Source: Bacteroidota bacterium
Lineage (GTDB): Bacteria > Bacteroidota > Kryptoniia > Kryptoniales > JAKASW01
Direction: 5' to 3'
DNA length: 12,846 nt
NCBI GenBank assembly: GCA_021796055.1
Contig: JAJYOS010000078.1
Location: 1 to 12,846 of the forward strand
Part shown: positions 7,374-12,846 of the stretch, one piece after another
Position numbering within the stretch: position 1 is the stretch's first letter
Layout: each line of letters opens with the position of its first letter
Notes under the pieces: generated by a model
The model's input: the letters and a program-made list of their open reading frames with translations, nothing else
Database searches by the model: none
What the model was told of the DNA's origin: nothing
Translations under genes and position numbers: made by a program

Positions 7374-8861
7374 ATGATATACAGAATCAATACTTCTTCT
7401 TCCACGCGCGGACAATATTCCCCGTCAGTTTCTCGACTCCTTACGGTGTTGATCGTATCGATATTTTTTTTGGGGGGCGCGGCGATCAGCACTGCGAACG
7501 CGCAGGAGACGGGGATCCACAAGATCAAGCACATCATAATCATCATGCAGGAGAACCATTCCTTCGACAACTATTTCGGGACTTTCCCGGGTGCGGACGG
7601 CATTCCTATGAAGGACAGCGTCCCGACCGTCGGCCTTATCGACCCGGTGAACGGTAAGATGATCAGGCCGTTCCACGATCCTGATGACCGCGACTTCGAC
7701 GCGCCCCACATGGCTCCCGATGCTTTTGCCGATGTAGACGATGGAAAGATGGATGGCTTCCTGAGGCAGGCAGTAAAGGAGTACAAGAGATTTGAAGGGA
7801 TGGCCTCTCTCAAAGAAAGTTATGAGCAATTGGGATCGTCAAGTCTTAAGGAGTATAAAGAACTGTTCTATTCCAATAACGGCAGGCCCGTTCAGAGACC
7901 TCCATACCTAGACGCGATGGGTTACCACGATCAGCAGGACATACCCAATTACTGGACTTACGCGAAAGACTTTGTCCTGCAGGACCACATGTTCGAACCG
8001 ATACTATCCTGGAGTTTCCCGACGCACCTTTGCATGGTTTCGGCGTGGTCCGCAAATGCCGTTATTCCCGGTGACCCGATGTCGTGTGTGAGCGCCGTCC
8101 AGGAAGTTATCGACCGATCGAAGGCCGATCCGGAGCCGTTCGCGTGGACCGACATAACATATCTCCTTCACAAGTATCGGGTCAGTTGGGCGTATTACCT
8201 GGATGAAGATTCGCTTACTTCCAAGCCAGAATACAACTGGATGGACATCCCTCAGAAGACGGTTCCGACGATCTGGAATATCCTTCCTGGGTTCACAACG
8301 GTTCACCAGGACCATCAGGTCGGCAATGTTGAACTCCTCTCAAACTTCTTCAAGGCTGCCAAGGATGGAACGCTGCCGTCGGTGTGCTGGGTAATTCCAA
8401 ACTTCAAAGACTCCGAGCATCCACCTTCACTTATCAGTACCGGCCAAGCCTATGTAACCAGAGTCATCAATGCGATAATGAAGAGCCCTGACTGGAACAG
8501 TTGCGCAATCTTCCTGTCGTGGGACGACTGGGGAGGATTCTACGACCATGTAGCGCCGCCGAGGATAGATGAAATAGGCTACGGTATCAGGGTTCCCGGA
8601 ATAGTGATAAGCCCATACGCGAAGAAGGGCTACATCGATCACCAGATTCTCAGCCACGACGCGTATCTGAAATTCATCGAGGACGATTTCCTTCACGGAC
8701 AACGGATCGATCCGAAGACAGACGGCCGGCCCGATTCGCGCCCTGATGTCAGGGAGAATGAACCACTGCTCGGAAACCTTGTCAAAGACTTTGACTTTTC
8801 ACAGATGCCAAGGCATCCCGTGATTCTGGCGCCATATCCAAAGAAGGGAGACGGGAAATAG
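7374..8861 (+). CDS. Exported phosphoesterase (phospholipase C / acid phosphatase AcpA family)
   Basis: The start was set at the ATG at 7374 because AGGAAG (7361-7366) lies seven bases upstream and gives a normal signal peptide ([23 protein letters not shown]); an in-frame ATG at 7287 would overlap the previous gene and add 29 residues with no good ribosome site. The product is 495 residues. Hallmarks of the PF04185 phosphoesterase family are visible: [20 protein letters not shown] with E60-N61, a [16 protein letters not shown] segment (about 212-225) where the nucleophile is expected, and [17 protein letters not shown] with D384-D385, matching the paired Asp metal ligands of AcpA. The [25 protein letters not shown] segment near the C-terminus is also typical. 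Known members hydrolyse phosphomonoesters or phospholipid phosphodiesters outside the cytoplasm. Which substrate applies here cannot be told. It sits 76 bases after the oxidoreductase and five bases before the next gene. Confidence 0.9.
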   Translation: MIYRINTSSSTRGQYSPSVSRLLTVLIVSIFFLGGAAISTANAQETGIHKIKHIIIIMQENHSFDNYFGTFPGADGIPMKDSVPTVGLIDPVNGKMIRPFHDPDDRDFDAPHMAPDAFADVDDGKMDGFLRQAVKEYKRFEGMASLKESYEQLGSSSLKEYKELFYSNNGRPVQRPPYLDAMGYHDQQDIPNYWTYAKDFVLQDHMFEPILSWSFPTHLCMVSAWSANAVIPGDPMSCVSAVQEVIDRSKADPEPFAWTDITYLLHKYRVSWAYYLDEDSLTSKPEYNWMDIPQKTVPTIWNILPGFTTVHQDHQVGNVELLSNFFKAAKDGTLPSVCWVIPNFKDSEHPPSLISTGQAYVTRVINAIMKSPDWNSCAIFLSWDDWGGFYDHVAPPRIDEIGYGIRVPGIVISPYAKKGYIDHQILSHDAYLKFIEDDFLHGQRIDPKTDGRPDSRPDVRENEPLLGNLVKDFDFSQMPRHPVILAPYPKKGDGK

Positions 8862-8866
8862 AATTT

Positions 8867-11020
8867 ATGAAGCCAAGACCTTTTGTAACGGTTCTGATGT
8901 TTTTTATGTTCGCTGTTTCGATGGTGGGCTACTCGCAAAGCGAGAGACCGACAATAAATATTTGCTGCAACACCGGTAGCGACTTGTATGTCCTACTCCG
9001 GAAAGAGAATGTAAACCTCAGGATATACAGGACGCCGGGTCAGGCAATATCACACGCAATGGATGGCACCGGCGTCCTGCTTCTTGCAGATTCTTATCCC
9101 ACGAAACGCGTGTCGGTCAGCAGCAGCATGCTTGAACTCGCGAGAAAGAAAAAGCTCAGACTCTACATAGAGTACCCGGCTTCTTTACCAGGGCTGGCCG
9201 TTCCGGATACGGTCGCCACGCCACACATGGAAAGAGGCGTGGTCGTTTCCGACGTATTCGGGAATGCCTTGAAACCAATGAGCATACTGGGCGTCAACGA
9301 CTGCCATGTCATACCGGTTAACGTTAAAGATCCGCTGGTCGTCTTCGGCAAAGTGGCGGGTTTCGACAAGGCCGTATATGGCGTCAGCGACGTAAAGACC
9401 TATCCGCTGCTGTTCCAGGATGGGAATATGTTGGTGGCTATGACGCGACTGAGCAGTTTTGCGACAAGCCGATACGAACCGTCGGACTCTTGGAAGGTTG
9501 TCTGGGATTACATTTTATCGTGGATAACGCACGACCAAAACTTCAGGCTCAGTGGCTGGCTTTCCTACGTTTCACCGATGTACGGGAGAGACCAACCGCT
9601 ACCTGCCGACGCCATGGGCGTTTCCATAAAGAAGGGGGTGGACTGGTTTTTCAAAGGACATTTCTTTGTCGCCCAGAGTTGGAAGAAGATGTACCTGAAA
9701 TATGAGGGCAACGGACTCTCACCTATTGGGCCGCCTGTCAAGCGTTCGTGGCCGAATGGGAACGGATCGCTGGGAATTCTTGAAGGACAGGTCTCACACA
9801 TTTACTACGATGGGGATCAGGAATATCGCTACTGGGTGCGCGCAGACAACCAGGGACAGGTGGCGTATGCTCTCACGGCCGCCGGGAATTATCTCCATAT
9901 TAAGAGATACGATATGATCGCCGCCAATCTTGCCAACTTCATATTTTACCATTCCGATCTGAGGTCTGGCGCTAAGAATGATCCGAACAGTCCTGTCTTC
10001 GGTTTGATAGGCTGGGCCGTTACGCATCCGGATATCTTCTACGGGGACGACAACGCAAGGTTGTTGCTGGGACTTATCGGCGCCGAAGCCTACCTGAAGA
10101 CCGACAGGTGGGATAAGCAAATCGCTGAAGCCATCATGGCGAACTTCAGAACGACAGGCCGTGAAGGATTCAGAGGCGACCGGCTGGACCAGGCTTCCAT
10201 TCTGAAGCACGGCTGGAGATATTACTGGGACGGAAAGATTATAAATCCGCATCCGCACTTCGAGGCGTGGATGTGGGCGTGTTATCTCTGGCTGTATGGC
10301 AAGACCGGTTACAAGCCTCTCCTGACGAGGACCGAAAGGGCGATAAGCATCACGATGAAGGATTATCCGAAGAAGTGGCTTTGGACGAACGGCCTTCAGC
10401 AGGAGCGAGCTCGAATGATACTTCCACTGGCGTGGCTGGTAAGGATTGAGAATACTCCCGAACACCGGAAATGGCTTAACGAGGTGGTATCCGGCATGTT
10501 GAAATATCAGGCTCCTTGCGGCGCGATAAGGGAGGAACTCGGCCCTCCAGGCGAAGGCATGTACGGTCCGCCGAAAACGAACGCGGCTTATGGGACCGGA
10601 GAAGCATCGCTGATTTTCCGAAACGGTGAACCAGTTGCCGATATGCTGTACACAAACAACTTCGCATTCTTCAGCCTGAACGAAGCAGCACATGCCACGA
10701 AAAACAAGAAATACATCGCGGCGGAAAGAAAACTCGCCGATTTCCTTATGCGCATCCAGGTAAAAAGCGCCAGGCACAAAGATTTGGATGGGGCATGGTT
10801 CAGGGCGTTTGACTACGGCATCTGGGATTATTGGGCTTCCAACGGCGACGCCGGCTGGGGAGCTTGGTCTACCAACACAGGATGGATTCAAAGCTGGATG
10901 GTATCGACCGAAGTTTTGTTGGAAAGAAACAGGAGCTTCTGGACGCTCACGAGGAATTCCAGGATCAATGACGTAATGCCGCAAACGGTCAAGATCATGT
11001 TCAGAAACGAAACGAAATAG
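8867..11020 (+). CDS. Exported uncharacterised protein, probable alpha/alpha-toroid (six-hairpin glycosidase-like)
   Basis: The 717-residue product has a signal peptide (FVTVLMFFMFAVSMVGYSQ). Residues about 28-222 look like an alpha/beta domain: short hydrophobic strands such as GVLLLADSYP, then RLYIEYPASLPG, PLVVFGKVAG and a DYILSWIT helix. This recalls the class-I amidotransferase-like domains joined to some glycosidases, which is a tentative reading. From about 330 on the protein is rich in long aromatic helices in repeated pairs (GQVAYALTAAGNYLHIKRYDM; EAWMWACYLWLYGKTGYKPLL; NNFAFFSLNEAAHATKNKKYIAAERKLADFLMRIQ; then WASNGDAGWGAWSTNTGWIQSW near 655-676). This layout is typical of alpha/alpha-toroid glycosidases and polysaccharide lyases. 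I cannot assign a family or catalytic residue with certainty. Only five bases separate it from the phosphoesterase, so the two are almost surely translated from one message. There is no T9SS tail. Confidence 0.75.
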   Translation: MKPRPFVTVLMFFMFAVSMVGYSQSERPTINICCNTGSDLYVLLRKENVNLRIYRTPGQAISHAMDGTGVLLLADSYPTKRVSVSSSMLELARKKKLRLYIEYPASLPGLAVPDTVATPHMERGVVVSDVFGNALKPMSILGVNDCHVIPVNVKDPLVVFGKVAGFDKAVYGVSDVKTYPLLFQDGNMLVAMTRLSSFATSRYEPSDSWKVVWDYILSWITHDQNFRLSGWLSYVSPMYGRDQPLPADAMGVSIKKGVDWFFKGHFFVAQSWKKMYLKYEGNGLSPIGPPVKRSWPNGNGSLGILEGQVSHIYYDGDQEYRYWVRADNQGQVAYALTAAGNYLHIKRYDMIAANLANFIFYHSDLRSGAKNDPNSPVFGLIGWAVTHPDIFYGDDNARLLLGLIGAEAYLKTDRWDKQIAEAIMANFRTTGREGFRGDRLDQASILKHGWRYYWDGKIINPHPHFEAWMWACYLWLYGKTGYKPLLTRTERAISITMKDYPKKWLWTNGLQQERARMILPLAWLVRIENTPEHRKWLNEVVSGMLKYQAPCGAIREELGPPGEGMYGPPKTNAAYGTGEASLIFRNGEPVADMLYTNNFAFFSLNEAAHATKNKKYIAAERKLADFLMRIQVKSARHKDLDGAWFRAFDYGIWDYWASNGDAGWGAWSTNTGWIQSWMVSTEVLLERNRSFWTLTRNSRINDVMPQTVKIMFRNETK

Positions 11021-11078
11021 TTGTCGCAATGGAATATTTAAGAACAGTTTCGCGGTAAGCGGGCTCAAGAGCCTGCAG

Positions 11079-11106
11079 TGTCGATGTACATAAGATTGTA
11101 CTGACA
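11079..11106. promoter_or_regulatory. Imperfect inverted repeat, possible operator or hairpin
   Basis: TGTC-GAT-GTAC, an eight-base centre, then GTAC-T-GACA. The arms match but the spacers differ by two bases (GAT against T). It lies 59-86 bases after the stop of the toroid gene and just before a doubtful ORF. It could bind a dimeric regulator, form a weak RNA hairpin, or be chance. Confidence 0.2.
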
Positions 11107-11132
11107 GTGCGTGTTGCAGAATAGTAGATAGG

Positions 11133-11504
11133 ATGATGTATGGTTCGGCGAATTATGTAAAAGGGACGGCGTTAGAGCTCATGAAAACAAGATATAGACC
11201 CGCACAGCTTGGTGCCTTGGTGCTTGTTTTACAAAGCGAAAGGAAAGTGATCGGGTTTTCCTTCGTTGGTAATTCGGCGAGTGCCCCGCTTTGCATGAGC
11301 AAGCGCAAAACTCTGGCGAAACAAATGTCCTTGTTCAAAATGGACTTTACTGAGGTGGACGCGGTTGTCCATTCTGCTACTTCACGCTTGACTGATGCCG
11401 CCGGACGATCGAAATGGAGCGACAAATTCAACGAGTCGGTGTTTGTGCTGCAGGGGAATGAAGCAACTTTCCGTTCCTCGATGCTACGTGTGAGAACGGA
11501 GTGA
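11133..11504 (+). CDS. Doubtful small ORF, hypothetical protein
   Basis: The frame stays open for 123 codons with ATG-ATG at 11133. It has no good ribosome site at a normal distance (GATAGG touches the ATG); the internal ATG at 11181 (MKTRYRPAQL) has only weak AGAG upstream. The product has no signal peptide and no family I recognise. A hydrophobic patch (GALVLVLQ, then KVIGFSFVG) is followed by a basic, Ser-rich part. Unlike all its neighbours it would be cytoplasmic. A 92-codon frame on the opposite strand (11153-11431) overlaps it, so the open frame may reflect composition, or either strand may carry a remnant of an older gene. I give low odds that it is a functional gene. Confidence 0.3.
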   Translation: MMYGSANYVKGTALELMKTRYRPAQLGALVLVLQSERKVIGFSFVGNSASAPLCMSKRKTLAKQMSLFKMDFTEVDAVVHSATSRLTDAAGRSKWSDKFNESVFVLQGNEATFRSSMLRVRTE

Positions 11505-11534
11505 TCGAAGACTCAACCAATCATATCCTTAGAG

Positions 11535-11540
11535 AAGGAG
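11535..11540 (+). promoter_or_regulatory. Shine-Dalgarno site AAGGAG of the beta-helix gene
   Basis: AAGGAG lies seven bases before the ATG at 11548, confirming the start of the gene that runs off the right edge. Confidence 0.7.
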
Positions 11541-11547
11541 CGATACG

Positions 11548-12846
11548 ATGAAAAGATTACTTGTCCGTGCGGCAGTGATATCAGCGATAGTCTTCTTCGG
11601 TTTTTCGAAGATGTCATTAGCCGCCGTCAGCGACACTCTTGTCGTGTACGCAAATGGGCCGAGTATCGACCAGGTAATAAACAGTGATACGACAGCCAGC
11701 GGCCAGCAGGCCCACAGCGTGTACAAGTTTGTCTCGCTGGATACCACTTATATCTTCCTTTCCCAAATCACGCCGAGGTCGAGCGTGACGTTTCTCGGAG
11801 TGTTAGGCCCCAACGGACGCCCCCCTTGCATACAACCGGGCGTTTTGAATGACGGTTCGATACCCAAAATTGCATTTGACATAAACCAAAAGGGACTGAC
11901 AGTATCCTTCGATAATATTTTCTTTGAAGACATGTCTACCAATGGCTCGCATGCAGCGGGGAGTCGGGACGTTCTGGTCAGGGGTGATTCCGTGAGACTC
12001 TATTTGAACAATGTGATCTCTGACGGAAATACGGGGAGTGTAGTGGGCTACACCGGGAACTGGGACGACTTCCACATTACGAACTGCATATTCCGGAACG
12101 GGGTGAGTCCAGCGGTTTGGACTGACTCAGGAATTCTATGGCCAGTGTGGCCGTCCGTGCCGGTAGCGGACTCGGTGGTTATGGATTACAACACTTCATT
12201 TTGCGTGAATGATTACGCCTGCGGGCCGGACCAAGGTATACCGCCAAGATATGTCGAATTTTGTCACAACAGTGTTGTCTTTACCTTCCTACAACCCTTC
12301 GCACTCTTCACCGCTTACTCCGCCAAAATTGAGAACAACATTTTCTACTCCACTCTCGTATCGGGTGAGACGCGGGCGGAGTATCCATGGTGGTATGAAG
12401 TCTATTCTCCAGCGATTCCTTCACAAATCGATTTCGATACAATGAGCGTGGCAGCCGACTCCATATATGATCCATCCGATGCCGGGAAGCCAAATTGGCG
12501 GATGTTGGCCGAATCAAAAAGGAAGATTGAGGTTGAGAATAATGACTATTTCATGCCCACTGCAGTGACCAAGCTTTGGACGGCATGGGACGACACTGCA
12601 AAAGGATCAGACTCTGTATATACGCCGAGTTGGATGAACACGCGAACTGAGCACATGTTTTCGGACAAGACAGACTGGCCGGGGTTTGTTCAGTCGGGTA
12701 ACTTGGTTGGCGTCGATCCAGGCTATGGGTCTTCGTTCTCAAACGTCTTGACTGGTGGCGGCGACTACGGTGTAGGACTATTGAATTACTTCACGATGAT
12801 AAGGACGGCAAAGTCACCGACAGTCGGCTGGGGATACCAGATCCAG
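11548..12846 (+). CDS. N-terminal part of a secreted parallel beta-helix-like protein (3' end outside window)
   Basis: An ATG at 11548 with AAGGAG upstream opens a frame with no stop for 433 codons to the window end. The first 25 residues (MKRLLVRAAVISAIVFFGFS, then KMSLA) are a signal peptide. The body shows short beta-strand turns of the right-handed parallel beta-helix kind: LTVSFDNIFFED, VRLYLNNVISDG, FHITNCIFRNG, VVMDYNTSFCVND, YVEFCHNSVVF and AKIENNIFYS. Each has an inward-facing hydrophobic strand followed by Asn, Asp or Gly turns, as in pectate-lyase-like and Right_handed_beta_helix proteins. No catalytic pattern is clear. Such proteins in this lineage commonly end in a T9SS sorting domain, which would lie outside the window. 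It may be a paralog of the gene cut at the left edge. Its upstream neighbours differ in targeting, so it probably has its own promoter. Confidence 0.82.
   Translation, partial: MKRLLVRAAVISAIVFFGFSKMSLAAVSDTLVVYANGPSIDQVINSDTTASGQQAHSVYKFVSLDTTYIFLSQITPRSSVTFLGVLGPNGRPPCIQPGVLNDGSIPKIAFDINQKGLTVSFDNIFFEDMSTNGSHAAGSRDVLVRGDSVRLYLNNVISDGNTGSVVGYTGNWDDFHITNCIFRNGVSPAVWTDSGILWPVWPSVPVADSVVMDYNTSFCVNDYACGPDQGIPPRYVEFCHNSVVFTFLQPFALFTAYSAKIENNIFYSTLVSGETRAEYPWWYEVYSPAIPSQIDFDTMSVAADSIYDPSDAGKPNWRMLAESKRKIEVENNDYFMPTAVTKLWTAWDDTAKGSDSVYTPSWMNTRTEHMFSDKTDWPGFVQSGNLVGVDPGYGSSFSNVLTGGGDYGVGLLNYFTMIRTAKSPTVGWGYQIQ

Larger units (their letters stand above)
11021..11547 (+). other. Largely unexplained interval between the operon and the beta-helix gene
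   Basis: This 527-base stretch holds a short GC hairpin (11059-11064 with 11071-11076, one G-T pair, no U-run), an imperfect dyad at 11079-11106 and the doubtful ORF 11133-11504. The hairpin may end the upstream operon, but weakly. I saw no RNA gene, mobile-element end or known riboswitch. A promoter for the beta-helix gene should lie here, but I could not place it with confidence. Confidence 0.5.

Noticed and set aside
6692..7570. 292-codon open frame on the - strand
   Set aside because: It spans the end of the oxidoreductase and the start of the phosphoesterase on the opposite strand, both strongly supported. No domain or ribosome site supports it.
9794..11068. 424-codon open frame on the - strand
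   Set aside because: It lies antisense to the toroid gene, whose signal peptide, spacing and + strand operon context are convincing. The antisense product has no recognisable domain and is Arg/Pro rich, as expected from reading the complement of a coding frame.
11059..11076. GC hairpin as a firm terminator for the oxidoreductase-phosphoesterase-toroid operon
   Set aside because: The stem is only six pairs with one G-T pair and no T-run follows, so it is mentioned only within the interval description.
1..12846. Mobile element, prophage or defence island
   Set aside because: No transposase, integrase, terminal inverted repeats, target-site duplication, tRNA, phage structural gene or nuclease/helicase gene was seen; all recognised genes encode exported proteins.

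Overview
The window reads as ordinary chromosomal DNA from a bacterium of the Fibrobacteres-Chlorobi-Bacteroidetes (FCB) superphylum, most like an Ignavibacteria/Chlorobi-side lineage. The main reason is that three proteins end in a type IX secretion (T9SS) type-A sorting domain of the form NYPNPFNPTT ... VYNVLGQ ... SGVYFY ... KKMLLLK. Base composition is mixed, near 50 % GC. Every gene I accept lies on the + strand. This lineage call is inference from protein style, not from a marker gene.

Layout. (1) Positions 2-5226 hold a run of T9SS cargo genes: the 3' end of a protein that begins left of the window (2-442), a putative glycoside hydrolase of the GHL10 type with two golvesin/Xly-type modules (471-3008), and a protein with seven RCC1-type repeats and two fibronectin-III-like modules (3079-5226). 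All three end in the sorting domain, so the products should cross the outer membrane and be released or anchored on the cell surface. (2) A strong 12-bp hairpin at 5249-5281 closes this run. (3) Positions 5420-11020 hold a tight three-gene set: an exported FAD-dependent oxidoreductase (GTG start), a phosphoesterase of the phospholipase C/acid phosphatase AcpA family, and a large exported protein with an apparent alpha/alpha-toroid (glycosidase-like) body. All three have signal peptides but no T9SS tail, so they most likely act in the periplasm. (4) Positions 11021-11547 are mostly unexplained, with one doubtful small ORF (11133-11504) and an imperfect dyad. (5) From 11548 to beyond the right edge lies a secreted protein that looks like a right-handed parallel beta-helix; it runs in frame for 433 codons and is cut by the window end.

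How the genes may work together: the surface proteins (GHL10 hydrolase, beta-helix protein, repeat/propeller protein) fit attachment to, or breakdown of, an extracellular polysaccharide. The periplasmic set (oxidoreductase, phosphoesterase, toroid protein) could process glycan fragments, perhaps phosphate-substituted ones. This is inference from domain content and gene order. No tRNA, rRNA, CRISPR array, transposase, integrase or known defence system was seen.
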